NCBI RefSeq assembly: GCF_900446255.1
Contig: NZ_UIGI01000001.1
Coordinates: 4,490,763 to 4,554,762 of the forward strand
DNA length: 64,000 nt
Origin: Buttiauxella agrestis
GTDB lineage: Bacteria > Pseudomonadota > Gammaproteobacteria > Enterobacterales > Enterobacteriaceae
Direction of reading: 5' to 3'
Part shown: positions 1-9,369 of the stretch, piece after piece
Layout: the number at the start of each line of letters is the position of its first letter
How positions within the stretch are numbered: position 1 is the stretch's first letter
Notes under the pieces: model-generated
The model's database searches: none
Told to the model about the DNA's origin: nothing
The model's input: the letters and a program-made list of their open reading frames with translations, nothing else
Translations under genes and position numbers: made by a program

Positions 1-364
1 AAGCCAGAATGATAGCAATATCTTTCCATAACCCTTTCTCGGTGATGAGTTCATGCCCGAGGCTGGCATCAAGACGCAGCATGGTACATTCAGTTTCTGC
101 ACGCAGAATATGGCTGCGCAGTGGCTGGATGCTCTCTGCAATGCCAAACAAATTCTGATCATACACCGTGGTGATGACCAGACCGTCTGTGGCTCGCAGA
201 ACAGAAAGCTCACCACTTTTAAAGACATAGAACTGAGGGATCTCTTTATATTCCCAGTTTATCCTTTTACGCGGAATAACCTCCATGGGGGTTCCATAGG
301 GTTCCAGGGCTGTAATGAGATTCTGAATGGCAGCTTCTGGCCGCGTGGGAGGGGGTATAATCAT
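1..364 (-). CDS. Partial IprA/YaiV-like transcriptional regulator (3' end outside window)
   Basis: Reading the minus strand from an ATG at 364 gives an open frame of about 121 codons that runs off the left edge without a stop. The product begins MIIPPPTRPEAAIQNLI and contains a cyclic-nucleotide-fold-like stretch (FYVFKSGELSVLRATDGL, then DQNLFGIAES). This resembles the N-terminal sensor half of the YaiV/IprA group of Crp-like winged-helix regulators. The C-terminal DNA-binding half would lie outside the window, so the family call rests on the sensor half only. It is divergent from the DUF3302/HlyD pair across a 311-bp gap. Confidence 0.6.
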   Translation of the reverse strand, partial: MIIPPPTRPEAAIQNLITALEPYGTPMEVIPRKRINWEYKEIPQFYVFKSGELSVLRATDGLVITTVYDQNLFGIAESIQPLRSHILRAETECTMLRLDASLGHELITEKGLWKDIAIILA

Positions 365-675
365 TTTTAATCCTAAGATGCCTAATCTTTCCTTGAAGTA
401 TATACCATGCCAACGATCTGGCAGGGAGCCATACCATGCGGTGTTTCACTCATAGATTCAACTGTCCATAATAAAATCTAAACAAGTTGTAGCAATTTTC
501 TCACAACTGTTTCAGCGATGAAAAGAAGTGTAATTTTCCGTTCTTCCTATTGCACAATATTGGCGCTTTGTGCAATTGAAAAATGACTCATTATTTATTT
601 TTAAACAAAATAAAAGTGGTGCCATTCACGCCTTCTCATTAGTGTCTGCTGAAATTTCTTCATGGGACTCCAGGT
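365..675. other. Divergent intergenic region
   Basis: This 311-bp AT-rich gap separates the leftward regulator from the rightward DUF3302 gene and must hold both promoters. I see no convincing small gene. The only clear structure is the inverted repeat at 549-576. Confidence 0.5.
549..576. promoter_or_regulatory. Inverted repeat, possible operator
   Basis: Two perfect 8-bp arms (ATTGCACA and TGTGCAAT) are separated by 12 bp, about 100 bp before the DUF3302 gene and 185 bp before the leftward regulator. The spacing does not suit a terminator (no T-run), so an operator for a dimeric regulator is inferred. The binding protein is unknown. Confidence 0.35.
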
Positions 676-1005
676 ATGTTTCTCGATTATGTTGCCTTAG
701 TGGCACTTATCTTTGTTGGGTTGACGCTATTTTATGGCGTGATTGTGGTACACGATATTCCCTATGAAATAGCCGTGCATCGGAATCATCCTCATCAGGA
801 TGCTATTCATGCTGCGGGCTGGGTAAGTTTATTCACTCTCCATGTTTTGTGGCCATTTTTGTGGATCTGGGCAATGTTATATCGCGAAGACCGGGGCTGG
901 GGATTCACGGTTAAAAATAACGAAATGGATGCCTTGCGAGAAAGAATAGCGCAACTCGAAGCCCAGCATCAAAAAACGCAAACAAAGCCATCAACGGCCG
1001 AATAA
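676..1005 (+). CDS. DUF3302 inner-membrane protein (YiaW/YibI-like)
   Basis: A 109-aa protein with two predicted membrane segments (about residues 5-26 and 47-67) and a charged C-terminal helix rich in E, Q and K (MDALRERIAQLEAQ). It matches the YiaW/YibI type of DUF3302 protein, which in E. coli is always paired with an HlyD-family gene, as here (17-bp gap to the next gene). The pair probably forms the inner-membrane part of an envelope or efflux assembly, but no substrate is known. The start lies after a run with no stronger upstream ATG in frame. Confidence 0.75.
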   Translation: MFLDYVALVALIFVGLTLFYGVIVVHDIPYEIAVHRNHPHQDAIHAAGWVSLFTLHVLWPFLWIWAMLYREDRGWGFTVKNNEMDALRERIAQLEAQHQKTQTKPSTAE

Positions 1006-1021
1006 CCGATCAGGATTTATT

Positions 1022-2161
1022 GTGGACTTATTACTTATTCTGACTTATACCGCGATCTGTTTCGGTATATTTAAATTTTTCAAAATCCCGTTAAATAAAT
1101 GGACGGTTCCTACCGCAGTCTTGGGCGGTATTGTTCTGATTGGTTCGCTACTGTTATTAATGAATTATAACCATCCGTATTCTGAGCGAGCGCAGATGGT
1201 GACGGTGACGCTGCCGATCATTCCTGAAGTGGAAGGCGTGGTGGTTGAAGTCACCCCACACGCAAATCAGAAATTGAAAAAAGGCGATTTCCTGTTCCGT
1301 ATCGACCCGACGGCCTACGAGGCAAAAGTCGAAGCGCTAAAAGGTGAGGTAGAAACCGCCCAGCAAAACGTGGAAATGCTTAAAGCGCGCCTGGCTTCCG
1401 AAAATGCGGATATCGCCCAGGCAAAAGCCGTTCGCGATTTAGCATTGAAAGATGCCAATCGCTACCAGAACGGTAGCAAAGACAAAATGAAAAGCCCGTT
1501 TACCGACCAGGAAGTGGTTCGCGCGCAACAAAATTACCTCGCAGCACAGGCCCAGTGGCGCTCGGTTCTCTCAAAACGAGATGAAACCGCGGCCCAGTTA
1601 AATGCCATGATCAACGGCGAAAACGCGGCAGTCTACCGGATTAAATCTAAACTCAAAGAAGCGGAATATTTCCTGGCAAGAACCGTCGTTTACGCGCCGA
1701 GCGATGGCTACGCTACACAGCTTCTTCTGAAGCCTGGTATGTTCGTGCGCCCGCTCCCGCTGCGCCCGGTGATGGTGTTCGTTCCGGAGCAGAAAAACAG
1801 CGTGTATGCCGTCTTCCGCCAAAACTCAGCCCTGCGTTTAACCGCTGGTGATGAAGCGGAAGTGGTGTTTAACGGCCTGCCAGGCAGCGTGGTGAAAGGG
1901 AAAGTGAAGCAAATTCTGCCGGTAGTCGCCAGCAGTAGCTACCAGGCGCAAGGCCATCTACAAGGCTTAAGTCTCGACCCGAAACTCGACGGTATTTATG
2001 CAGAAATCGAGCTGAATAATATGGCTGATATGAAGAACTTACCCGCCGGGACGATGGGCCAGGTGGCGATTTATTCAGACTATTTCAAACACGTTTCTAT
2101 TATCCGCAAAATCCTGCTGCGCATGACAAGCTGGATGCATTATCTGTATATCGATCATTGA
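1022..2161 (+). CDS. HlyD-family membrane fusion protein (YibH/YiaV-like)
   Basis: A 379-aa periplasmic adaptor. Two N-terminal membrane segments (about residues 3-20 and 28-47) anchor it. A biotinyl-lipoyl-like half-domain follows (PIIPEVEGVVVEVTPHANQK, then FRIDPTAYEAKV), then a long helical hairpin (about 95-210) and a returning beta-barrel region (about 215-330). Length and architecture fit YibH/YiaV. The start is GTG at 1022, just after the DUF3302 stop, which implies one transcript. In this family such proteins usually work with an efflux or export partner. No transporter lies beside it here, so the substrate is unknown. Confidence 0.8.
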   Translation: MDLLLILTYTAICFGIFKFFKIPLNKWTVPTAVLGGIVLIGSLLLLMNYNHPYSERAQMVTVTLPIIPEVEGVVVEVTPHANQKLKKGDFLFRIDPTAYEAKVEALKGEVETAQQNVEMLKARLASENADIAQAKAVRDLALKDANRYQNGSKDKMKSPFTDQEVVRAQQNYLAAQAQWRSVLSKRDETAAQLNAMINGENAAVYRIKSKLKEAEYFLARTVVYAPSDGYATQLLLKPGMFVRPLPLRPVMVFVPEQKNSVYAVFRQNSALRLTAGDEAEVVFNGLPGSVVKGKVKQILPVVASSSYQAQGHLQGLSLDPKLDGIYAEIELNNMADMKNLPAGTMGQVAIYSDYFKHVSIIRKILLRMTSWMHYLYIDH

Positions 2162-2185
2162 GTTAACGCCAGAAGGAGGCTTCCC

Positions 2186-2575
2186 ATGCATCAAGCGAAA
2201 GTGTTATTCCCAACAGGGCATCGGCTTTTCCGGTTTTGCGTGTTTTTGTTCTGTTTCTGCCTACCCCTTACGCTGGTGATTTATGGCGGGCAGTTCATCA
2301 GTCTCAGCACCGTCGCTGTCATTTTTGCCGCGATGCCGGTGGCTATTCTTCTGGTATCCATTGTGGTGCTCAATGCCCCGACCAGCCTGTTACAGCTTGC
2401 AGGCGCGTCGCTGGCATTGATGTCGCTGCTATTTTTCCTGCAAGAAACGTTCCGCGATGCGACGAGCGATAGCTGGAAAGGTGCGCTGGCCGTGGTCGTC
2501 GCGGTCATCATGTATGCGTATCTTTACGTGCAACGCAAAAAGCGCGTCTCTGAATCGCAACTTAACTTAAATTAG
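2186..2575 (+). pseudogene. Truncated EamA (DMT) transporter remnant
   Basis: The 129-aa product resembles only the middle of an EamA-type drug/metabolite transporter. A hydrophobic run with the family pattern ahead of a conserved proline (STVAVIFAAMPVAILLVSIV) is followed by a helix (LLQLAGASLALMSLLFFL) and the first helix of the second repeat (WKGALAVVVAVIMYAYLYV). The first helices and most of the second half are missing, since full family members have about ten helices and 290-310 residues. A good ribosome site (AAGGAGG at about 2173-2179) precedes the ATG, so it may still be translated. It is probably a decaying remnant, but a small four-helix protein cannot be excluded. Confidence 0.5.
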
Positions 2576-2653
2576 AACGATTTTTTCTCAGCCATATTTA
2601 CAACACATTAATAGCTGTTAAGAATGGATATTATTTGAACATAACTACGGTCA

Positions 2654-3619
2654 ATGTCAGAAGAAATCCTCAGGCAGCAGATCCAGAACCTCAAAAGGCA
2701 CAACGCCCGTCTTAAGAGAATTGCGCACGACTCGCGTAACAAGCTGAGTGCGGCTCTGGACGGGACGGGTTTGTGCTTATGGCAGCTCGATATCGCGAGC
2801 GGAAAGTTAATTATTTTTAACCGCCGATGGGGTTCCATGCTGGGTTATCAGCCCAAAGAACTTAGCGCTCATTTTGACGTGTGGCGGGAGCATCTTCATC
2901 CTGAAGATAAAGAAATGGTGCTGTCTGCGTTTTATAACCATCTCGAAGGCAAGACGCCATTCTACGAAGCGCTGCACCGGATGCAGGCCAAAAATGGCAC
3001 TATTTCCTGGGTGCTTGATCGGGGTCGTGTGACGGAGTGGAGTGATGATGGGAAACCGCTGAAAGTGACCGGCACCCACATCGATATGACCAAAGAAAAG
3101 CAGTATGAACAGCAGCTTGCCACGCTGGCTAATCACGATCCGCTTACCGGGCTTGCCAACCGCTATGCGCTGCATGCGCAGTTCGATTTGCTCAAAAATC
3201 TCGGCTCGCTATCCGTGGCGTTTATCGATCTTGATGATTTCAAAAACGTGAATGATACGTTGGGGCATCGCAGCGGCGACGAGGTATTACTGCAACTCAG
3301 CCAGCGTCTGCGTGATGCCTGCCCGGCAGAAGTGACCATTGGCCGCATCGGAGGCGATGAATTTATCCTGCTGTTGCCGTGGACGCTGGATAATCAGGAA
3401 ATTATGCGGATCGCCCTGCGCTGCCTGGATGCCGCGATTACTCCGTTTGAGCTGGGTAACGGGGCGGCAAAAGTCGGCGCTTCAATTGGCGTCAATGAAT
3501 CCTGGGCCAGCGACAATTTCAGCGATGCGGTGATACGTGCCGACGAATCGATGTATCTGATTAAACGCACCGGTAAAAATGGCGTGGCGCTGGGGGCCAG
3601 AATTCTCATTCAAAGCTAA
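2654..3619 (+). CDS. PAS-GGDEF diguanylate cyclase
   Basis: A 321-aa soluble protein that makes cyclic di-GMP from GTP. A short N-terminal helix (residues 1-25) leads to a PAS3-type sensor fold (about 30-150: FNRRWGSMLGYQPKELSAHF, the HPEDK turn, and a closing THIDMTKEKQYE). The GGDEF domain (about 155-320) has the entry motif HDPLTGLANR, the metal/substrate helix FIDLDDFKNVNDTLGH and an intact active site RIGGDEF. The residues five positions before GGDEF read PAEV rather than RxxD, so the usual product-inhibition site is absent. There are no membrane segments. The last 4 bp overlap the stop of the convergent hydrolase gene. Confidence 0.9.
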   Translation: MSEEILRQQIQNLKRHNARLKRIAHDSRNKLSAALDGTGLCLWQLDIASGKLIIFNRRWGSMLGYQPKELSAHFDVWREHLHPEDKEMVLSAFYNHLEGKTPFYEALHRMQAKNGTISWVLDRGRVTEWSDDGKPLKVTGTHIDMTKEKQYEQQLATLANHDPLTGLANRYALHAQFDLLKNLGSLSVAFIDLDDFKNVNDTLGHRSGDEVLLQLSQRLRDACPAEVTIGRIGGDEFILLLPWTLDNQEIMRIALRCLDAAITPFELGNGAAKVGASIGVNESWASDNFSDAVIRADESMYLIKRTGKNGVALGARILIQS

Positions 3620-4503
3620 GCCAGATATTTATTAAACCAATCAATCGTGCGCTTCCACGACAGTTCCGCTGCGGCTTTGTCATAACGCGGTGTCGAATCG
3701 TTATGAAAACCGTGATTCACGCCGGGATAGATATAACCTTCGTAGACTTTATCGTTCGCTTTGAGCGCCGCTTCATACGCGGGCCAGCCCTCGTTGATGC
3801 GCGAATCCAGCTCACCAAAATGCAGCAATAATGGCGCTTTGATGCGTGGCACATCTTCGATTTTCGGCTGACGGCCATAGAACGGCACGGCAGCGGCGAG
3901 TTCCGGGTAAGCGACCGCCGCGGCATTCGCCACGCCGCCACCGTAACAAAAACCGGTGATGCCGACCTTGCCTGTCACCGCGTCGTGGTGCATCAAAAAT
4001 TCGATAGCGGCGAAGAAATCATTCATCAATTTGGTGGGATCGACCTGCGATTGCAGCTCGCGACCTTTTTCGTCATTACCCGGATAACCGCCCACCGAGC
4101 TTAAACCGTCCGGTGCCAGCGCAATAAATCCGGCTTTGGCAACGCGTCGCGCCACATCTTCAATGTATGGATTCAGGCCACGGTTTTCATGCACCACCAC
4201 CACGCCAGGCACTTTGCCCGCCGCTTTTGCCGGGCGCACCAGATAAGCCCGCACCTGCCCATGTCCCTGCGGGCTGGGGTATTCAATGTATTCCGCCACA
4301 ATATCCGGGTCGGTAAATTCCACCTGCGTGGCGAAAGCGTAATTCGGCGTTAATAAGGTGCCAAGCGCCACCGCCGAAAGCCCGCCGACGACAAACTTGC
4401 CCGCGATATCGAGAAACTCACGTTTGCTGATTTTGCCATGAACGTAAAAATCGAAGTATTCGAGTAATTCAGGAGGGAAATCTTTCGCGGTAAGTCGTGT
4501 CAT
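3616..4503 (-). CDS. yghX: Dienelactone hydrolase family protein (YghX-like)
   Basis: A 295-aa alpha/beta hydrolase. The family triad is visible: nucleophile Cys in GFCYGGG, Asp in GELDSR and His in GVNHGFHN. The N-terminus has a basic patch (KISKREF) followed by a hydrophobic stretch (VVGGLSAVALGTLLTP). This resembles a Tat-like or membrane-targeting leader, though it lacks a twin arginine. E. coli YghX is the closest family member I recognise. The natural substrate is unknown. It is 64 bp downstream of the EamA exporter on the same strand, which may be cotranscribed. Confidence 0.8.
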   Translation of the reverse strand: MTRLTAKDFPPELLEYFDFYVHGKISKREFLDIAGKFVVGGLSAVALGTLLTPNYAFATQVEFTDPDIVAEYIEYPSPQGHGQVRAYLVRPAKAAGKVPGVVVVHENRGLNPYIEDVARRVAKAGFIALAPDGLSSVGGYPGNDEKGRELQSQVDPTKLMNDFFAAIEFLMHHDAVTGKVGITGFCYGGGVANAAAVAYPELAAAVPFYGRQPKIEDVPRIKAPLLLHFGELDSRINEGWPAYEAALKANDKVYEGYIYPGVNHGFHNDSTPRYDKAAAELSWKRTIDWFNKYLA

Positions 4504-4567
4504 TTGCAGGCCCTTTATCGATAAAAGATGCGTAAATAATGGCCTGCATTTGAGGATTTTGCCTGGT

Positions 4568-5500
4568 CTAATTTAAGCGCGACTTAACCACGTTCACGCG
4601 CCAGATGCCGAAGCACACCAGCACTAACGCCAGCGCATAGCGCCATTCAAGAATGCTTTCTTGCAAGAAAATAGCCGACAATACCGCGCCCGACACCGGG
4701 ATCAGGAAGTTAAATGGCGCAATCATGCCCACGCGATTGTGTTTCAAAAGCAGGCTCCACAGCGCGAACGCCACGGAAGATAACAGCGCTAAATAGCCAA
4801 GAATTGCCACCGATTCCCAGCCGTGGAACGTCAGTGTGCCACCGCTGGCATACCCGCCAATGGTCAGCACCAGGCCGCCTATCGCCAGTTGCCAGCCGGT
4901 CATAATGGTGGCGTCCATGGTCTGCGAAATCCGTTTACCATACAGCGACGCGGCAGAAAGAATAAACGCCGCCAGCACCACGAAACCATCGCCCATCAGG
5001 CTAAAGCTAAAATCCATCAGCTGACTGTTGAAGTTCACCACCATCACACCGGCAAAACCGAGCACGCAGCCCACCACTTTATTGATGCTGAGCTTGTCGT
5101 TCTGATAAATAAAGTGCGCGAGTAACACGCTAAAGAAGGTGCCGGTGGCGTTCATGATTGAACCTTTCACCCCGGTGGTATAGGCAAGGCCAATATAAAA
5201 GAAGATGTATTGAATCGCGGTTTGCGTCACGCCTAATAGCGCGAGTTGCGAAAACTGCTGGCGTGATAAACGCGCAACAGACTTGCCTTGCAGAGACGCA
5301 AACGCCAGCAACAGCAGGCCTGCTATCACAAACCGATAACCGGCAAAGACAATTTTCCCCGCCAGGTCATCCGTCGCTATCTGAAATATTTCATAGCCGT
5401 TTTTAATTGCCGGGTAAGCGCTACCCCATAACAGGCAACAAAAAGCGGCCCCCATCCATGCGATTTTCTTATTAGTAAACCGTGAAACGTTATTGCTCAC
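4568..5500 (-). CDS. EamA-family (DMT) exporter
   Basis: Ten hydrophobic helices in two EamA repeats (first about 12-145, second about 165-300), with the typical proline-bearing helices and the motif LLWGSAYPAIKNGYE in helix 1. The family exports small metabolites or drugs across the inner membrane; no substrate can be assigned. The start is taken as GTG at 5500 because AAGGGAAGAGG lies directly before it. The longer frame to 5518 would need a TTG start with no ribosome site. It shares its strand with the downstream yghX-like gene. Confidence 0.85.
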   Translation of the reverse strand: MSNNVSRFTNKKIAWMGAAFCCLLWGSAYPAIKNGYEIFQIATDDLAGKIVFAGYRFVIAGLLLLAFASLQGKSVARLSRQQFSQLALLGVTQTAIQYIFFYIGLAYTTGVKGSIMNATGTFFSVLLAHFIYQNDKLSINKVVGCVLGFAGVMVVNFNSQLMDFSFSLMGDGFVVLAAFILSAASLYGKRISQTMDATIMTGWQLAIGGLVLTIGGYASGGTLTFHGWESVAILGYLALLSSVAFALWSLLLKHNRVGMIAPFNFLIPVSGAVLSAIFLQESILEWRYALALVLVCFGIWRVNVVKSRLN

Positions 5501-5575
5501 GCCTCTTCCCTTAACCAAAATTAAACTGTCGTTTCAGAATCGACCATTATCCTTCAATAAAGAAAAATAGCGAGA

Positions 5576-5607
5576 GTGCCATCCACACTTTGCGCGGTGG
5601 ATGGCAC
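5576..5607 (-). terminator. Terminator of gadC
   Basis: A perfect 11-bp stem (5576-5586 with 5597-5607) with a 10-nt loop lies just past the gadC stop. On the minus strand it is followed by a T-rich stretch (TATTTTTCTTTATT), as expected for a Rho-independent terminator. Confidence 0.7.
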
Positions 5608-5617
5608 GACAGCCGTT

Positions 5618-7138
5618 TTAAGGTTTTGGAAGGTGCGAAGGACGCGCTTTCGGATGCACCGCAAAGTGCCCATCAGGTGCGTTATCGACTTTCACGTGGA
5701 CCATCTCAGGCGCTTGTTTTTTATTGGCTTTATCGCGGAACAGATAAACATTAAACGGCAGGATAAACACCAGCACAAAGCAGACAACCAGCAAGCCGCC
5801 GTAAACATCGTGAGCATGTGCACCCGGCAAAGAACTCGGTGGAATAAACGAAACGACAAACGCCAACACCGAAACCACCAGGCCGGAACACGCCACCACC
5901 AGTTTGACTTTTTGGCCACCAGGGATCTGGAAAGCGCGTTTTTTATCACGTTGTTTACGCACCAGTTGAATGTATCCCAGGAACAACATCAGGTAACTGC
6001 ACAGATAAATCACCACGGTGAGTGACAAGGCAATCAGGAACGACATATTGCTCCCCCCTCCAGTATTAGTGAGAACAATCAACGCAATAGTCGTAATGAT
6101 TAACTGGGAAATAACCAGCGCGACCGGCACGCCATTTTTATTCACTTTGGCAAAACGCGCAGGCAGCAGCCCTTTTTGCGCCGTCACCAACATGCCGCGC
6201 GATGGGCCGACAATCCACGAAGCGATTTCCGCCAGCACGCCCAGCATTAACAGTGCGGCAACCACACGAATCGCCCATTCAAACCCTGGACCGTAATAAC
6301 CAATCAGCGTGCTGAATGCTTGCATCACACCGGCAGAAAGATTGATTTCGTGTTCTGGGATCACTGCCGCAACGGAAAGCCCGCCCACGGAACTGAGCAC
6401 GATGGCGGCAATCACCAGCAAGATCATCGCCAGTGGGTAATCGCGCGCCGGATTGGTCATTTCATTGACGTGAGTCGCCGAGGCTTCAACGCCCATGTAA
6501 CTGAGCACGAACGCTACAAGCACCACTAACGTGCCAATCTGGGAAAAATCAGGGAAGAAGGTGTGCGCCGACATCTCAATCGCCAGCGGCTGGCCGTTAT
6601 ACAACCAGGCCACAGCCAGCGCGACCAGTACGACAGCCGGGAATAAAATCCCGAAGAAGAAACCGAGTTTTGCGATGCGGGCGGTGTAACGCGTGCCTTT
6701 AAATTGGGTGAGCGCCAGCCCCCACAAAATCAGCACTGCCGCCACGGTTCTGACCAGCGGGTCGGTATTCAGCGCAGGCCAGTTGAGAATGTAGGAAAGC
6801 GCGCCGAGCACAAAATAAAGCATCGGAATAAAGCCGATAGCGATTTGCAAATAGCTAAAGGAAATAGCCGCAAAACCCCAGCGTTCCCCTAGCGTATTGG
6901 AAACCCAGGCGAACAAACCGCCCTCTTCCCAGCCTTCAACCGTTGCCATTTCAGCCGCACACAGGCCAACGGGAATAAACCAAAACAGGCCGCCCATCAG
7001 CAGGAAGAAAATCAGGCTAAAGCCTGAGGTCGCAAAAGTCGGATATTCATAAACCGCCATCACCATCGAAGCGGTAATAGCAAAAAAGCCGAGCAAAGTG
7101 AGTTGCCGGGCTGGGGGATTGGTCGTTGTGGTGGACAT
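5618..7138 (-). CDS. gadC: Glutamate:GABA antiporter
   Basis: An APC-superfamily inner-membrane antiporter that imports glutamate and exports GABA in acid resistance system 2. The sequence follows E. coli GadC closely ([20 protein letters not shown] at the start of helix 1, [35 protein letters not shown]). It keeps the C-terminal plug that closes the channel at neutral pH (ending [18 protein letters not shown]). The start is set at ATG 7138, preceded by GGAGAG. The open frame extends to 7219, but that extension translates a REP element and does not resemble GadC. It lies downstream of gadB in the same operon. Confidence 0.96.
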   Translation of the reverse strand: MSTTTTNPPARQLTLLGFFAITASMVMAVYEYPTFATSGFSLIFFLLMGGLFWFIPVGLCAAEMATVEGWEEGGLFAWVSNTLGERWGFAAISFSYLQIAIGFIPMLYFVLGALSYILNWPALNTDPLVRTVAAVLILWGLALTQFKGTRYTARIAKLGFFFGILFPAVVLVALAVAWLYNGQPLAIEMSAHTFFPDFSQIGTLVVLVAFVLSYMGVEASATHVNEMTNPARDYPLAMILLVIAAIVLSSVGGLSVAAVIPEHEINLSAGVMQAFSTLIGYYGPGFEWAIRVVAALLMLGVLAEIASWIVGPSRGMLVTAQKGLLPARFAKVNKNGVPVALVISQLIITTIALIVLTNTGGGSNMSFLIALSLTVVIYLCSYLMLFLGYIQLVRKQRDKKRAFQIPGGQKVKLVVACSGLVVSVLAFVVSFIPPSSLPGAHAHDVYGGLLVVCFVLVFILPFNVYLFRDKANKKQAPEMVHVKVDNAPDGHFAVHPKARPSHLPKP

Positions 7139-7190
7139 AAATCTCTCCGCATCCGCAGGCAGCGTGGCCCACGGATGATGATTTGTGTGG

Positions 7191-7217
7191 GTCGGATAAG
7201 CGTTAGCGTCATCCGAC
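7191..7217. repeat. REP element between gadB and gadC
   Basis: A 27-bp imperfect palindrome (GTCGGATAAGCG with CGTCATCCGAC) of the REP family found throughout this window. It lies in the transcribed spacer between gadB and gadC and could affect mRNA stability or relative expression. Confidence 0.85.
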
Positions 7218-7222
7218 ATGAA

Positions 7223-8620
7223 TCATGCGTGGTTAAAACCACCCGCTTCTTCAGCGGTCAACGAATGGGTGACGGGATTTTTTTCCAGCGCGTCGAGGGT
7301 GCGTTTCAGGTCAGCAATCAGCAATTCAGCCAGGTCAGTGCTCATGCCGTGGCGAACCAGGATGCGCTGCACTACTAAGTCTTCGCGATGGGTCGGCATT
7401 GAATAAGCAGGCACCTGCCAGCCACGGCTGCGCAAGCGATCGGCAAGATCATAAAGGGTATAACCGCAATTGCGATGTTCCGGTTTCAGCGCCCAGGTCA
7501 GTGCCGGAATACCCTTTTTGTGGCTGCCATCAAAAATGATTTCAAACGGACCAATGGCGGCAATTTCTCGGGCCAGGTACTGCGCGGTGTTGTAACAAGC
7601 CATATGAATTTTGCGGTAGCCTTCACAACCAAGACGCAGAAAGTTGTAATACTGCGCGACAATTTGCCCACCCGGACGCGAGAAGTTCAGCGCAAAGGTC
7701 GGCATATTGCCGCCGAGGTAATTCACGTTAAAGATGAGCTCCTCTGGCAGATCCTGTTTTTCACGCCATACCACCCAACCTGCACCCAGCGGGGCCAGGC
7801 CGAATTTGTGGCCGGATGCGTTGATAGATTTCACGCGTGGCAGACGGAAATCCCAGTCGATTTCAGGTGCGCAGAATGGAGCAAGGAAACCGCCGCTCGC
7901 CGCATCAACGTGCATTGGAATATCCAGCCCTGTGCGCTCAAACAAATCATCCAACGCATCATGAATCTCTTTCACCGGCTCGTACTGGCAAGTGAAGGTA
8001 ATCCCCAGAGTCGGCACCACGCCGATGGTGTTTTCATCGATGTATTTCAGCGCTTCTTGCGCGGTCATCATCAGGCGATCGCCATCCAGCGGCACTTCGC
8101 GCAGCTCAACGTCAAAGTAGCGGGCGAATTTGTGCCAGCAAATCTGCACCGGGCCACACACCATATTTGGCTTGTCGGTTGATTTACCTTCCTGTTCACG
8201 ACGTTTACGCCAACGCCATTTCAGCGCCAGGCCGCCTAGCATCGCCGCTTCGGAAGAACCAATTGTGGAGCAACCCAGGGTGTCGGTAGCCGCGGGTGAG
8301 TGCCACAAGTCGGCCAGCATGTTCACGCAGCGCTGTTCAATTTCAGCGGTTTGCGGATACTCGTCTTTATCAATCATATTTTTGTCGATGGACAAATCCA
8401 TCAACTGACGAATTTCGTCATCCACCCAGGTCTGGCAAAACGTCGCCAGGTTTTGACGGGAGTTACCATCGAGCATCAATTCATCGTGGATAGCGTGAAA
8501 TACATTACGCGGGTTACTTTCCTGCACCGGAAATGCGGTTTTTGGCAATGAAGTGGATAATTCCAAGGAAGCATAAACATCGTCATTATCATTTTCTACG
8601 GGCTGATTGAGCATAGTCAT
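7223..8620 (-). CDS. gadB: Glutamate decarboxylase (PLP-dependent)
   Basis: A 465-aa enzyme that converts glutamate to GABA and consumes an intracellular proton. PLP is bound by Lys272 in [13 protein letters not shown]-like context (here [13 protein letters not shown]). The family substrate-site blocks ([27 protein letters not shown]) are present. It ends FNHA, keeping the penultimate-region histidine that in E. coli GadB closes the active site at neutral pH. The N-terminus diverges from E. coli GadA/B, as is usual. AAGGA precedes the ATG at 8620. It is 36 bp downstream of hdeD and 85 bp upstream of gadC, consistent with an hdeD-gadB-gadC operon. Confidence 0.96.
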   Translation of the reverse strand: MTMLNQPVENDNDDVYASLELSTSLPKTAFPVQESNPRNVFHAIHDELMLDGNSRQNLATFCQTWVDDEIRQLMDLSIDKNMIDKDEYPQTAEIEQRCVNMLADLWHSPAATDTLGCSTIGSSEAAMLGGLALKWRWRKRREQEGKSTDKPNMVCGPVQICWHKFARYFDVELREVPLDGDRLMMTAQEALKYIDENTIGVVPTLGITFTCQYEPVKEIHDALDDLFERTGLDIPMHVDAASGGFLAPFCAPEIDWDFRLPRVKSINASGHKFGLAPLGAGWVVWREKQDLPEELIFNVNYLGGNMPTFALNFSRPGGQIVAQYYNFLRLGCEGYRKIHMACYNTAQYLAREIAAIGPFEIIFDGSHKKGIPALTWALKPEHRNCGYTLYDLADRLRSRGWQVPAYSMPTHREDLVVQRILVRHGMSTDLAELLIADLKRTLDALEKNPVTHSLTAEEAGGFNHA

Positions 8621-8656
8621 AGTTATTCCTTAATATAAATTAAATAATTCCAGTGA

Positions 8657-9259
8657 TTATTGTGAATCTTTCATCGCCAATGTTTTTGGCTGGGCAAGAG
8701 AGAGTTTCTTACGCAGAGAAATAAAACCTCCAGCGCTGAAGATCATCTCCAGACCAATAAAGGCGGTGGTGAATAAATAAGATTGTTCAGTGTTGAGGCC
8801 AAGCCAGATGGCGGCAATCAACAGGTCGAAAACACCGATGAGCACGTTCCAGATGGCACCTGCCCGGCCACGCATAGTAAAGCCGGATACGATGCGTGAA
8901 GCCCCGCCGATAATGAACAAGCAGCAGAAGACAATCGACAAAGAGTTCATTCCTACCAGCGGGTTAGCGATGAAGCTGTAGCCCAGCAATAGCCAGGCTA
9001 TCGCGAAGACAGCGCTAATCAATTTCGATTTCCAGTGCTGGGTGCGGAACACCAGCAGGCAATAAAGAGTATAAAACCCGAAAATCATAAACATCATGCC
9101 GGTTATATAAGCGAGATACATGCCAGCCATAAAGGGAAAAAGTAAGCAGCAGGCACCACAAATAAGCAGTAATATCGCCATGACCAAAGCATGCTTTTTA
9201 TAATGAAGGCGAGAAACTTCACTCAACGCTTTCATTATATATTGGTTAAATATAAACAT
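8657..9259 (-). CDS. hdeD: HdeD-family acid-resistance membrane protein
   Basis: A 200-aa inner-membrane protein with six hydrophobic segments in two similar halves (about 25-45, 50-70, 82-98, 107-125, 140-155, 166-182), the layout of HdeD. In E. coli HdeD contributes to acid resistance at high cell density; the mechanism is unknown. The start at 9259 has GGAG five bases upstream. A later ATG at 9235 lacks a ribosome site. It heads the gadBC operon and is divergent from yfdX across a region with an EvgA-like box. Confidence 0.85.
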   Translation of the reverse strand: MFIFNQYIMKALSEVSRLHYKKHALVMAILLLICGACCLLFPFMAGMYLAYITGMMFMIFGFYTLYCLLVFRTQHWKSKLISAVFAIAWLLLGYSFIANPLVGMNSLSIVFCCLFIIGGASRIVSGFTMRGRAGAIWNVLIGVFDLLIAAIWLGLNTEQSYLFTTAFIGLEMIFSAGGFISLRKKLSLAQPKTLAMKDSQ

Positions 9260-9369
9260 AACAACTCCGCCGTATAATTAATGATTGAAATGGTAGTGCT
9301 TGCCACCAGGCAGAGTAAATAAGAGTGGCGGGTCATTATTATACGCTGAGCCTGACATCTGTATTCGCT

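Noticed and set aside
570-767. Plus-strand frame of 65 codons before the DUF3302 gene
   Set aside because: It overlaps the DUF3302 gene in another frame, has no ribosome site and no recognisable content.
5576-6025. Plus-strand frame of 149 codons opposite gadC
   Set aside because: It is antisense to the conserved end of gadC, contains the gadC terminator hairpin at its start and shows no family features.
7475-8182. Plus-strand frame of 235 codons opposite gadB
   Set aside because: Antisense to a highly conserved enzyme gene; the product is rich in His, Arg and Phe with no recognisable domain.
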